NCBI GenBank assembly: GCA_036506495.1
Contig: DASXRQ010000152.1
Span: forward strand, 1-64,000
DNA: 64,000 nucleotides
Direction: 5' to 3'
Source of the DNA: DASXRC01 sp036506495
GTDB taxonomy: Bacteria; Actinomycetota; Actinomycetes; Mycobacteriales; Micromonosporaceae
Shown here in pieces: positions 35,241 through 43,493 of this stretch. The first letter of the stretch is position 1, and every line of letters begins with the position of its first letter. The notes under the pieces were generated by a model. That model was given only the letters and a program-made list of their open reading frames with translations, made no database searches and was not told the DNA's origin. A program made the translations under genes and the position numbers.

Positions 35241-35608
35241 CAGCTCATCTCCCCACCATCGTTCTTTCCTCTGGCGTAGCGGCGTTTGCGGGCGTACGCC
35301 ATCAGGTCGCCGTACGCGTCGATCTTCGCCTCGTAGAGAGCGAGGACGTCTGTCGACGACGGAACGCGTCGGTCCTCAATCACCTCCACGCCTACCACCC
35401 AGCCCTCGTCCGTGGGCTCGAGGGAAACAACTCCCTGCGGTTCGCGGCCGGTGAGCGCTGCGATCTGCCGCAGGCCCGACTCAGCGGCGGCTTCCGCCGG
35501 CAGCACCGCCCCCTCTTCCATCGCACGCCCTCGCGTGCGCACATCGCTGCCGTCGTCAGGATCTCGCCGGCGTGGTCGCTTCGGGTGTGCCGCCTCACGG
35601 CGTTCCAT
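35240..35608 (-). CDS. gvpO: Gas vesicle protein GvpO
   Basis: 122 aa. The charged N-terminus (about 45 residues) is followed by the GvpO core LRQIAALTGREPQGVVSLEPTDEGWVVGVEVIEDRRVP and YEAKIDAYGDLMAYARKRRYARG. GvpO is needed for vesicle synthesis in haloarchaea and is kept in actinobacterial clusters. It sits between gvpG and gvpJ, unlike the Streptomyces order where it is at the head. Confidence 0.88.
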   Translation of the reverse strand: MERREAAHPKRPRRRDPDDGSDVRTRGRAMEEGAVLPAEAAAESGLRQIAALTGREPQGVVSLEPTDEGWVVGVEVIEDRRVPSSTDVLALYEAKIDAYGDLMAYARKRRYARGKNDGGEMS

Positions 35609-35639
35609 GGCCTTTCCCCCCGTCAGATCTGGATCGTTG

Positions 35640-35870
35640 TCACTCTTGGATCAGCCTGCTCACTGAGCGGCGCCTCCTCTCCTCTGCCGTGTCATCCGGG
35701 ATCTGGTCGTTCGCCTGTGCAGCCTCAACCTCCTCGAGCTCGCGGCGGACGCGCGACGGGTCGTAGAGTTCGCTCTCCGCCTCGTTTTGCAGCAGCTGCG
35801 CGACCGCGAGCACGCCTCGTAGCGGCGCCAACGGGAGGCCAACGGTCAATGACAAGAGATCCATCGTCAT
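35640..35870 (-). CDS. gvpG: Gas vesicle protein GvpG
   Basis: 76 aa. Short protein with LLSLTVGLPLAPLRGVLAVAQLLQNEAESELYD followed by RRELEEVEAAQAN, the standard GvpG pattern. ATG overlaps the GvpF stop (ATGA). GvpG is an assembly factor found with GvpF. Confidence 0.88.
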   Translation of the reverse strand: MTMDLLSLTVGLPLAPLRGVLAVAQLLQNEAESELYDPSRVRRELEEVEAAQANDQIPDDTAEERRRRSVSRLIQE

Positions 35871-36661
35871 CCCCCCGGGCCCTGCTCCGTGGTGACGATG
35901 AAGTCAAACGGGGCCATGGGACCGAGAACGCGGAGCGTCGCCCGCCCCTCCCAGTCGCGGGCCAGCCGGTTGACCGTGTCGTCGAGTTCGCCCTTGCGGG
36001 AGGTCTGCACGAGCAGTGCCACGTGAGCGGCGTCCTGTTCGTGTGTCGGCGCGCGAATCGCGGTGGCGGCGCTCACCGGCTCCAGGGCCCGGATGATGCT
36101 CTCGGTGTCCGCGCTCCGCTTGGCCTCGACAGCGTCATTGACGATCTCGCCAAGCTGGAGTTGCAGGTCCCTAGTAGCCTCCGATGGCTGGCCGTGCAAC
36201 TGCCCTGCGAGCTCGGCAGCGGTGGGGTTCTCGTCGAGCACCTCCCGCATGAGGGTGTCCTCGACGTAGCGGGACCGGACGACGTATTGCACGTGCCCCG
36301 CCACCGCACGCAGGGCGTCAACGAGCTGGTCATGGTGAGCCGTCAGCAACTCTTGGACGACCGCGTCGCGTGACCCCACCACGGCGCCGAAACGCATCGG
36401 CAGCACCGCGGCATCGGCGGCGGCCGCGTCGAGCAAACCCTGGTGGGCCAGCAGGTCGTCGGGGCGTCCAAGTGGCTGATCTCGCTTGATCTCGCTGACC
36501 AGTGCCGCGACATCGCCGCTGCGTACTAGCTCTACCGATGCCGGAGGATCGCCGACGCCGCGGGCCTCCGGGAGCACCTCGACGTCCGCTTCAACGATGC
36601 CGTAGACGTACCACGCGGACTCGACCTCGGGCCGTCCCTGCTGTGTCGACGGAGATGACAT
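35867..36661 (-). CDS. gvpF: Gas vesicle protein GvpF/GvpL family
   Basis: 264 aa from ATG 36661, with GGGAGGAG upstream, overlapping the gvpA stop region. Conserved segments are YVYGIVEADVEVLPE, LPMRFGAVVGSRDAV and LARDWEGRATLRVLGPMAPFDF. It follows gvpA directly, as in Streptomyces, and overlaps gvpG by four bases. Confidence 0.88.
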   Translation of the reverse strand: MSSPSTQQGRPEVESAWYVYGIVEADVEVLPEARGVGDPPASVELVRSGDVAALVSEIKRDQPLGRPDDLLAHQGLLDAAAADAAVLPMRFGAVVGSRDAVVQELLTAHHDQLVDALRAVAGHVQYVVRSRYVEDTLMREVLDENPTAAELAGQLHGQPSEATRDLQLQLGEIVNDAVEAKRSADTESIIRALEPVSAATAIRAPTHEQDAAHVALLVQTSRKGELDDTVNRLARDWEGRATLRVLGPMAPFDFIVTTEQGPGG

Positions 36662-36662
36662 G

Positions 36663-37076
36663 TCACTCCTCCCGCACGCGGTCGTGACGGGGCGACCTCC
36701 GCGGCCGTTCGTCGTTCCGATCGATGAATCCCTGTACGGTCTCGCCCGCGGCCTCGAGCGCGCCCTTGGCCCCACCTTTGACCTTCTTCTGAGCTCCGCT
36801 CTCCTGGGCGCTCTCGAGAAACTCCGGTAGGCCCTTTCCTCCGGTGTCAGCGATGTTCAGGCGGTTGACCGCCTCGGCGAAGCGAAGGTACGTATCGACG
36901 CCCGCGACAACGATGCGCGCGTCGATGGTGACCACCTCGATGCCGACGAGCGAGACCCTTACATAGGCGTCAATGACCAGACCCTTGTCGAGAATCGTGT
37001 CCACGACCTCGGCCAGTCCCGAACCCGCGGGACGGTCGAGGGCGGCGCCCCCCTGCGACTGGACGGCCGTCGTCAT
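36663..37076 (-). CDS. gvpA: Gas vesicle structural protein GvpA
   Basis: 137 aa from ATG 37076, with GAGGAGG before it. The shell-forming core GLAEVVDTILDKGLVIDAYVRVSLVGIEVVTIDARIVVAGVDTYLRFAEAVNRL spans residues about 20-75. A C-terminal extension of about 60 charged residues (KKVKGGAKGALEAAGETVQGF) makes it longer than the cyanobacterial 70-aa form; extended forms occur in actinobacteria. It packs in ribs to form the gas-filled shell. Confidence 0.88.
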   Translation of the reverse strand: MTTAVQSQGGAALDRPAGSGLAEVVDTILDKGLVIDAYVRVSLVGIEVVTIDARIVVAGVDTYLRFAEAVNRLNIADTGGKGLPEFLESAQESGAQKKVKGGAKGALEAAGETVQGFIDRNDERPRRSPRHDRVREE

Positions 37077-37118
37077 AGTTCCTCCTCGATGTTTCACCGC
37101 CAGTGGCGTGGCGTTGGC

Positions 37119-38033
37119 TCACTCGCGCGCCTGGCCTGCCGGTCGCCTGGGCTCCCTTCCGCGCCGCACCGGACGAGCGTCGTCTCGATCCTCGTCACCT
37201 CCCGCACGGCGTGACGCCCGAGCCGATTCCTCGCGATTGGGGCGACGATGCGGCTCTTGGCGACGCCTGGAACCCGCGTCACCGTCGTCACGACCCGGCT
37301 CCGCGTCGCTATCCCTGACGACCTGGCCGTCGTGTATCTCGCCGCGCCAGCCATCGACCTCATCCGGATGCAAGATGGCCTCGTTCATCACATGCCTGGC
37401 GAAGTGCTTTAGCTCCAGACGGGCCCGACGTCCCTGGGCACGCCAGATGTTGCCGGTGCGTTCCATGAACCCTTGCGGGTGGTACTGCAGCACCAGCAGG
37501 ACGCGTGTCAGATCCGGTCCGAGTTCGTGGAACGTGACGGCGCCGTCAACCGACCCCTTCTGGCCCTCCGACCGCCAGACGATTCGCCGGTCGGGCACCT
37601 GCTCGAGAATCGTCGACTCCCAGGTGCGATGCGACCAGAGGACCTGCGCCTTCCACTGGAGCTTCTCGTCCTCCTCCTGCTCGACGTTCTCCACCTTCTT
37701 CATGAAGGTCGGGAAGTCCGTGAATCGCGTCCACTGGTCGTACGCGAGCCGGACGGGAACACCGATGTCGACCGCTTCGAAGATATTTGTGACCTTGAGG
37801 TTCGTGCCCTTCGCGCCGCCCCGTCCGCTGCGACCGGTTATCGCCCCCATCAGGCCAGGTCCGCCGCCATTGGCCGTGTACTCCGTCAATCGCTCCGTGG
37901 CCGCGCCGACCTTGTCGGCTGCCGAGGACAGGAGTTGCTTCCCCATCGCTGAGGCAAGACCCTTCGCGCCCTGAGCCAGTCCGCCCGCCAACTTGGGACC
38001 AACGGCGTTGATCAAAGTCTTTTCCGCAGGCAT
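37119..38033 (-). CDS. gvpZ: SRPBCC-family protein of the gas vesicle cluster
   Basis: 304 aa from ATG 38033 (AGGAGGTGA eight bases upstream). After a hydrophilic N-terminus, residues about 85-225 form a START/cyclase-like fold (EAVDIGVPVRLAYDQWTRFTDFPTFMKKVE; TWESTILEQVPDRRIVWRSEG; VTFHELGPDLTRVLLVLQYHPQG). The C-terminus is Arg/Asp-rich and disordered. Similar proteins accompany actinobacterial gvp genes; the role may be lipid or hydrophobic-ligand binding. The symbol follows the Streptomyces naming from memory and is tentative. Confidence 0.72.
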   Translation of the reverse strand: MPAEKTLINAVGPKLAGGLAQGAKGLASAMGKQLLSSAADKVGAATERLTEYTANGGGPGLMGAITGRSGRGGAKGTNLKVTNIFEAVDIGVPVRLAYDQWTRFTDFPTFMKKVENVEQEEDEKLQWKAQVLWSHRTWESTILEQVPDRRIVWRSEGQKGSVDGAVTFHELGPDLTRVLLVLQYHPQGFMERTGNIWRAQGRRARLELKHFARHVMNEAILHPDEVDGWRGEIHDGQVVRDSDAEPGRDDGDAGSRRRQEPHRRPNREESARASRRAGGDEDRDDARPVRRGREPRRPAGQARE

Positions 38034-38038
38034 GCGTG

Positions 38039-38596
38039 TCACCTCCTGGCCTTCCGCACCACCGAGCCGCGACGCCCCTCGGGAGCCCGCTCGTGCCGCT
38101 GGTCTTCTTCGTCGTCCTGATCCGGCTCACCTTCGTCGTATTCGTCGTCCTCGTACTCGTCGTCGTCGAACTGGTCTTCCTCCGCGTACTCGTCCGCCTC
38201 GTCCCGGTCCTGGTCGCTCGGCTCCTCGTCGCCGCGTCCAGAGCGCCCTCGCCCGCGTGGTGGCCGCATCTCGTCGGCCCGGTTGACCCCTGTCTCACCC
38301 ACCCCGTGAGCACGATCCGCCAGCGTCGAGCTCAGGGACTCGACGCGGGAACTCATGGCCGAGACCGCGGCCGCCCGTCCGGCGTCAACGAGGCGCCCCG
38401 CGCTATCCGTGATCTTGGCGAGTTCTGGTGAGGAGCGCAGTACGTCGGCGCCTCGCTCAAGAACCTGCGTCGACACACCGCCCAGGCGTCCCGTCGCCGC
38501 GGCGGTTCCCAGCAGCAACGCCCACCGCATCTTGTGCGTCCTGCCAAGCAGGTAGCCCACCCCCATGGCCAACGCGACCGGAGCTCTCGAATTCAT
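38039..38596 (-). CDS. gvpY: Gas vesicle-cluster membrane-associated acidic protein
   Basis: 185 aa from ATG 38596 (ATG 38614 possible). The N-terminus has VALAMGVGYLLGRTHKMRWALLLGTAAATGR, a single membrane or membrane-binding segment. A helical middle leads to a long Asp/Glu/Tyr-rich, Arg-ended tail (EYAEEDQFDDDEYEDDEYDEGE). It starts the operon, about 70 bases below a sigma-B-like promoter. It resembles the protein named GvpY in Streptomyces clusters; the name is tentative. Confidence 0.65.
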   Translation of the reverse strand: MNSRAPVALAMGVGYLLGRTHKMRWALLLGTAAATGRLGGVSTQVLERGADVLRSSPELAKITDSAGRLVDAGRAAAVSAMSSRVESLSSTLADRAHGVGETGVNRADEMRPPRGRGRSGRGDEEPSDQDRDEADEYAEEDQFDDDEYEDDEYDEGEPDQDDEEDQRHERAPEGRRGSVVRKARR

Positions 38597-38665
38597 TGGT
38601 TGTCGCCCCCGCATCTCTTCCCGCACCACGCCGGTGCGGCGTGGCATTTGACCGATTTGCGCACG

Positions 38666-38690
38666 GTACCCACGCCTCAGGGCGCCAAAC
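38666..38690 (-). promoter_or_regulatory. Sigma-B-like promoter of the gas vesicle operon
   Basis: Read on the minus strand, GTTT (38690-38687) is separated by 15 bases from GGGTAC (38671-38666). This matches the actinobacterial sigma-B/sigma-H consensus GTTT-N14-16-GGGTA(T/C). It lies 70 bases before the ATG of the first gvp gene. In Streptomyces, gvp genes are linked to osmotic stress sigma factors, so the assignment fits. Confidence 0.65.
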
Positions 38691-38767
38691 CTCGACCGAA
38701 CCTGTTCTGTTCTGCTGGCTGCCGAGCCGCCAGGCCGGGACCCTACGAGGCGGACGACTCCGAGCAA

Positions 38768-38863
38768 CTACGGTTTCGACCTTCGGGTGTAGGACAGAGT
38801 CAGGCGAACCCGGGAGGCGCCGTCGTGCTTGGCCACGTTGCCGAGCGCCTCTTGAGCAGCGTC
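38768..38863 (-). pseudogene. Remnant of a histidine kinase ATPase domain
   Basis: A 31-codon minus-strand stretch ends at TAG 38768 and reads DAAQEALGNVAKHDGASRV followed by RLTLSYT. This is the N-box helix and following strand of a HATPase_c domain (typical: AAQEALANVAKHAGASRVxxTLSY). Nothing kinase-like lies before or after it, so it is a decayed piece. It sits between the gas vesicle promoter and an alpha/beta hydrolase. Confidence 0.6.
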
Positions 38864-38871
38864 CAGGCCTG

Positions 38872-39789
38872 TTATCCCTTGACTGGGGCGAGGTCGACGA
38901 GATCGGCCAGGATGGCCGGAAGGTTCGCGGCGGTCAACGACAGATGGCCATGGCCTTCCAACAGGTGCGCCCGCGCGGTCGGCACCTGGTCGGCCAGCCA
39001 TTGCCCGTGCGCGAACGGCACCATCAGGTCGACGGAACCCTGCCAGACGGCGGCGGGCACAGAAATCTGGTCGAGGTCAAAGCCCCACGGCGCGACGAAG
39101 GCCGCGTCGTCGTCGGCCCATCCGTCCGTGCCTCGCGCGACCGCCCGGCGGAAGCTGGCGGCCACCCACTCGCCGACCACCCCCGTGAGAGCCTGTTTGT
39201 CGACGGGCGGTAGCAGCCCGCCAAACGCGGCCACGATGTCGGCCGCGGACACCGTCGCCAACTCCGCCGCCTGCGCGGTGAGGAACGGAGCGAGCGCCTC
39301 CGGGCCCTGGACCGCGAGCCCGAACTCCTCGACGTTCTCGGGCCCCATGCCGGCCAGCCAGTCGAGGCCGGCGGCGGCGAACGGGGCAACGCCGCCGATG
39401 GTCGCCGCCGCCAGGCAGCGCTCGGGCAGCAGAGCGGCGCAGGCGAGCGCGTGTGGGCCGCCTCCGGAGAAGCCGAGCGTGACGAACTCGGGTACGCCGA
39501 GCGCGTCGGCGATGTCCGCGACATCCTCGACGGCGTCGGCCACGCTGCGGCCCGGCCGGCGCTCAGATCCGGCGTATCCGGGCCGCGCATAGGCCACGAG
39601 CCGCAGGCCGGCCTCGGCCGCCGCGTCGACAAGGGGTCCGAACGGCACCGGCGCCGACGGTGTCCCGTGATGGAAGATCAGCGTGCGGCCGTCGGCCGGC
39701 CCGCTGGTGGCGACCTCCAGCGTCCTGCCATCCCGCGCGCGTACGACCGTTCGCTGCCCCTGCCCGCCCCGACCGTCGGTGTCGCTCAT
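38872..39789 (-). CDS. Alpha/beta hydrolase
   Basis: 305 aa from ATG 39789, preceded by GGAGGCGG. Motifs are FHHGTPS (oxyanion region) near residue 40, the nucleophile elbow GFSGGG near 110 and GHGHLS with the catalytic His near 285. No signal peptide. Substrate unknown; fold is of the proline iminopeptidase/haloalkane dehalogenase type. Confidence 0.85.
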   Translation of the reverse strand: MSDTDGRGGQGQRTVVRARDGRTLEVATSGPADGRTLIFHHGTPSAPVPFGPLVDAAAEAGLRLVAYARPGYAGSERRPGRSVADAVEDVADIADALGVPEFVTLGFSGGGPHALACAALLPERCLAAATIGGVAPFAAAGLDWLAGMGPENVEEFGLAVQGPEALAPFLTAQAAELATVSAADIVAAFGGLLPPVDKQALTGVVGEWVAASFRRAVARGTDGWADDDAAFVAPWGFDLDQISVPAAVWQGSVDLMVPFAHGQWLADQVPTARAHLLEGHGHLSLTAANLPAILADLVDLAPVKG

Positions 39790-40017
39790 CGTGCCGCCTC
39801 CTGGAGAACCTCCGGATACCGACTGAAGGCTAGCCACGCGGCCGGGCGACATTTTCGGGAGGTACGCCGGGCCGCGCGCTCCGGTGCGCTGCGCCACCGC
39901 GCAGAAGTGCTAGGTGTGGAGCTCCCACCCGGATACGTTGACGAGCCGGCCGCGAGCGTACGCCTCGGCGGTCACCGCCCGGGCGTGGCCCGCGCGGCCT
40001 GAGTCGGCGGTCAGGCG

Positions 40018-40224
40018 TCAGCCGTCGTCGGAATCGCTGACGGCTTCCTCGCCGGGCTCCAGCGGGCCCTCGTCGCGATCGGCGCCCGTGCGCGCCTTGT
40101 CGGCCTCGACGTCGCTCTCGCCCACGGTCCCCTGCGTGCCGTAGTCCTCTTCCACCTCGGCCGCGGCCGCCGCGGCCGCGGCATCGGAGGCGGCGGGAAT
40201 CGGATAGGGAGGTGGCGTGGTCAT
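40018..40224 (-). CDS. Small acidic protein, unknown function
   Basis: 68 aa from ATG 40224, with GAGGAGG before it. The protein is Ala- and acidic-residue-rich (DAAAAAAAAEVEEDYGTQG ... EEAVSDSDDG) with a proline-rich start, and looks disordered. No family is recognised. The good ribosome site supports expression. Confidence 0.6.
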   Translation of the reverse strand: MTTPPPYPIPAASDAAAAAAAAEVEEDYGTQGTVGESDVEADKARTGADRDEGPLEPGEEAVSDSDDG

Positions 40225-40307
40225 GTCGGCCTCCTCGATGGTCGTCGACTGCCGGATACCCGCTGCACGCGTTCGGAAACGTCGGAAACGCGCCGGCGGG
40301 TGGGCGG

Positions 40308-41180
40308 CTACGGCACCAGAGGGCGCACCTCGGTGGCCACGAAACGCAGGAAGCCCTCCGGGTCGGGGTCGTCGGCGGTCGGCTGGAGGATCACGGCGTC
40401 CGCGCCGGCGTCCGCCCACCGGAGCACCGCGTCCGCGACCGCGTGCGCGTCGCCGGCGACGCCGACATCCTGACCGGGGTCGTAGCCGAACAGCCCTTGT
40501 TCGGCGTCGAGGCGCTCGGCCGCGCCGGGCCCGGTCGCCGCGTGCAGGTAGACGACGAGCGGGTGTGGGTCGGTACGCCCGCTCGCGGCGCGCCCCTGGT
40601 CGATCAGTCGGCGCGCCCGGCGTACGCCGTCGGTTGACGTACTGGCGGTGAGGATCGTCCCGTCGGCGACCTCGCCGGCCAGGCGGAGCGAGCGAGGCCC
40701 GGTCGCCGCGGCCAGCACGGCCGGTGCGGTGGCCGGCGGCCAGTCGAGGGCGACCCCGTCGAGGCGCACATATCTGCCGTACCCGGTCAGCCGCTTACCG
40801 GCCAGGAGTGCGCGCAGCGCCGCGAGGTATTCGCGCAGCAGCGTCATGGGCGACTCGACCCGCGCACCGACCTGCCCCATCCAGTCCTGTACGCCGTGGC
40901 CGACGCCGACGATCGCCCGGTCCGGGAACATCCGGTGCAGCGAAGCGACCTCCATCGCGGTCACCGCGACGTTCCGCAGCGGCACCGGCAGCACGCCGAT
41001 GCCGACCCGCAACCGCTGCGTCCACGCCAGCGCCGCGGCCGCGGTCGCGACGCCGCCCTCACGGAAGCAGTCCTCCCACAGCCACAGCTCGTCGAGTCCG
41101 GCATCGTCCGCGACGTGGGCCATGTCGCGCAGCCGCTCTGGTGGTAGCTGAGGGAGGAACACCGCGCCGACCATCGTCAT
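40308..41180 (-). CDS. LLM-class, probably F420-dependent oxidoreductase
   Basis: 290 aa. Luciferase-like TIM-barrel signature with GVGHGVQDWMGQVGARVESPMTLLREYLAALRALL near residue 95 and VLAAATGPRSLRLAGEVADGTIL near 155. Such proteins in actinobacteria use F420 (or FMN) to reduce or oxidise a wide range of small molecules. ATG 41180 has GAGG eight bases upstream. It stands alone, 83 bases before the small acidic protein gene. Confidence 0.87.
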   Translation of the reverse strand: MTMVGAVFLPQLPPERLRDMAHVADDAGLDELWLWEDCFREGGVATAAAALAWTQRLRVGIGVLPVPLRNVAVTAMEVASLHRMFPDRAIVGVGHGVQDWMGQVGARVESPMTLLREYLAALRALLAGKRLTGYGRYVRLDGVALDWPPATAPAVLAAATGPRSLRLAGEVADGTILTASTSTDGVRRARRLIDQGRAASGRTDPHPLVVYLHAATGPGAAERLDAEQGLFGYDPGQDVGVAGDAHAVADAVLRWADAGADAVILQPTADDPDPEGFLRFVATEVRPLVP

Positions 41181-41316
41181 GAACCCATCCTCGCAGGACG
41201 CGTCGGCGTCACTCTCTGGGCTGAATCAGCCGTTCTGCCGGACATCGTCCGGTTGACCGGGCAGGATGGTGACGTCATCGCTCGGAGGAGCAAACGCCGT
41301 CGGAGGTGGGAGACCG

Positions 41317-41544
41317 GTGCTGGGTACCAAACAGAAGAACTCGAAGACAGACCCCATGTCGCGCAGATGGCTCGTCACGGGCGCGCTGGTCACCACGGCC
41401 ATGGGCGCCGGCGCGTACGCCCTGCGGAGGCGCCGCAACGCCGGAGGCGCCGACGAGGTGCCCGACGCCGTCGCGTTGGACACCTTCGTCGAGGCCTCGC
41501 GCGACCTCGGCGACCCGGCCACGAGCGCGTCGGCTGCGACGTGA
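41317..41544 (+). CDS. Small membrane-anchored protein, unknown function
   Basis: 75 aa from GTG 41317, ten bases after GGAGG; ATG 41356 would give 62 aa. One membrane segment (RWLVTGALVTTAMGAGAYALRRRR) with a basic stop-transfer is followed by a short acidic tail. No motif is recognised. It lies between the LLM oxidoreductase and the mannosyltransferase gene. Confidence 0.5.
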   Translation: MLGTKQKNSKTDPMSRRWLVTGALVTTAMGAGAYALRRRRNAGGADEVPDAVALDTFVEASRDLGDPATSASAAT

Positions 41545-41726
41545 CCTGGCCGTTCTGGGCGGCGTGCCAGGCTGAGAAATCTCGGTCTCCGGCCGTTGTC
41601 TCGCTGATCGCCGCTCGTTAAGCTGAGCCAAGCGCGCTCCAATCGCCCGCTTCCCCCGTGGCAGGCGATCGGGGCGCGCCCTTGTCTACGCCTCGGTCGA
41701 CGCCGCCGCGGCCTCCACAGTGGAGC

Positions 41727-43415
41727 TCAGATCCAGCGGCCGCCGAGCCACATCCGTGCCGACCAGTCCGCGTACGGGATGTGCTGCCCGATGAAGATCG
41801 GGTAGAAGTACGCGAAGCACACGGCGACCAGCAGCACGTAGCTGCCGGCGACCACGGCGCCGACCAGTCGGCGGTCGACGCTGCTCGCGGCGTGCGGATG
41901 GACCGGAGTCATGATGGCGCCGAGCACATAGACCACCGCCAGCACAAGGAACGGCTCGGCCGGCAGGGCATAGAAGAAAAACATCGTGCGCCCGTCGAGC
42001 GCGTAGTAGAACCACGGCAGCAGTCCCGCCGCGACGACGAGGCCGATCGCGCCCGCCCGCCAGTCCCGGCGGGCGATGCCGACCCAGGCCAGGCCCGCCA
42101 GCGCTGGCAGGAATGACCACCACAGCACGGGGGTGCCCAGCAGAACCACCTCGGAGGCGCAGCTCGAGGCTCCGCACGGACCCTGGCTGGACCAATAGAA
42201 CGCCACCGGACGGCCCAACAGCAGCCACTGCCACGGCCACGACTGGTACTTGTGCTCCGCGTGCAGTGTGGTGTGGAACTTGTACGCCTCCTCGTGGTAG
42301 TGCAGGAGGTTCTGCAGCGCCCCGATGATCGGCGGCTCCGGGTGGCCGGTGTCCGCCAGCCAGTGCCGGAAGTAGCCGTCGTCGGTCAGGAACCAGCCGG
42401 TCCAGCCGGCCAGGTAGGTCGCCACTATCAGGACGCCGAAGAGCAGGAACCACCCGAACTCGTCGATGATGGCGTCGCGCCACGGCCGGCGAACGCCCGC
42501 GGACTTGCGCGCGCCGGCCTCCCACACCCAGGCCAGCAGGGCGAAGACCGGAACGAACCAGATGGCGCTCCACTTCACCGCGAGCGCGCAACCCAGCAGC
42601 ACCGCGGCGAGCAGTCGCCACCACGGAACGGAGCCGGGGAACCGGAACGGCAACCGGCCGGCCGGACCGGGCTGGCTCGGGTCCAGCCCGCCGGCCATCG
42701 CCGTCAGCCAGCGCCGGCGCCGGACGTCACGGTCGATCACGAGCGCCGCGAACGCGGCGAGCACGAAGAGCATGAGGAAGATGTCGAGAAGTGCGGTGCG
42801 GGACAACACGAGATGCATCCCGTCCAGGGCCATCAGCAGGCCCGCCGCGCAGCCGAGGATCGTCGAGTGGAACAGCCGACGCGCGAGCCGGGTGAGGATC
42901 AGCACGGATGCAATGCCAGCGATCGCGGCGGAGATCCGCCAGCCGAACTCTGGTGCGGTGGTCGTCAGGTGGCCCGCGGCCTTGACGTGGGAGTCCGGAT
43001 CCGCGTACCCGAACGCCCACTCGCCGAGCCCGATCAGCCACTTGCCGAGCGGCGGATGCACCACGTAGGACGGCGCGTTGTCCTTGTAGTTCCACTCGAC
43101 GCCGCGCTGGATCAGGCCCCACGCGTCCTTGGCGTAGTAGGTCTCGTCGAAGATCTTTCCCGGCGGGTGGCCGAGACCCACCAGCCGGAGGATCGCCGCG
43201 ATGAGCCCGACGACGCCGGTGGCGACCCACGAGTACGGGTCGAGCCGGGCGTCGAACGGCAGCAGGCGGCGGCGAACGACCGGGGGCACCCGACCGGACG
43301 GCGCGCTGGCGGGTTCCGGCGTGTCTTCGCCGTGGGGCGCGGTGGCGGCGGCCTCGGCCGCCGGCGTGTCCGCGTCCGTAATGGCCGTTGTATCCGCAGT
43401 CGCGGCCGGTGTCAC
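41727..43415 (-). CDS. pmt: Dolichyl/polyprenyl-phosphate-mannose protein mannosyltransferase
   Basis: 562 aa from GTG 43415. About 11 membrane segments follow an Ala/Thr-rich cytosolic start. The catalytic loop FDETYYAKDAWGLI near residue 80 and the HPPLGKW motif near 110 are GT39 hallmarks. It transfers mannose to Ser/Thr of secreted proteins at the outer face of the membrane. Its place divergent from rsmI is the usual one in actinobacteria. Confidence 0.92.
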   Translation of the reverse strand: MTPAATADTTAITDADTPAAEAAATAPHGEDTPEPASAPSGRVPPVVRRRLLPFDARLDPYSWVATGVVGLIAAILRLVGLGHPPGKIFDETYYAKDAWGLIQRGVEWNYKDNAPSYVVHPPLGKWLIGLGEWAFGYADPDSHVKAAGHLTTTAPEFGWRISAAIAGIASVLILTRLARRLFHSTILGCAAGLLMALDGMHLVLSRTALLDIFLMLFVLAAFAALVIDRDVRRRRWLTAMAGGLDPSQPGPAGRLPFRFPGSVPWWRLLAAVLLGCALAVKWSAIWFVPVFALLAWVWEAGARKSAGVRRPWRDAIIDEFGWFLLFGVLIVATYLAGWTGWFLTDDGYFRHWLADTGHPEPPIIGALQNLLHYHEEAYKFHTTLHAEHKYQSWPWQWLLLGRPVAFYWSSQGPCGASSCASEVVLLGTPVLWWSFLPALAGLAWVGIARRDWRAGAIGLVVAAGLLPWFYYALDGRTMFFFYALPAEPFLVLAVVYVLGAIMTPVHPHAASSVDRRLVGAVVAGSYVLLVAVCFAYFYPIFIGQHIPYADWSARMWLGGRWI

Positions 43416-43493
43416 CAAGCGATCGTAGGCTGCGATGCTGTGAAGCGGAGCACGGCGGGCGGGCTTGCCAACCGATCGGGGAGCGGCGACACG

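Noticed and set aside
39916..40002. Short plus-strand frame and a minus-strand tail ending in a Gly-Trp-Glu-Leu motif
   Set aside because: Both are under 30 codons with no ribosome site; the minus-strand piece might be a gene end but no family could be named.
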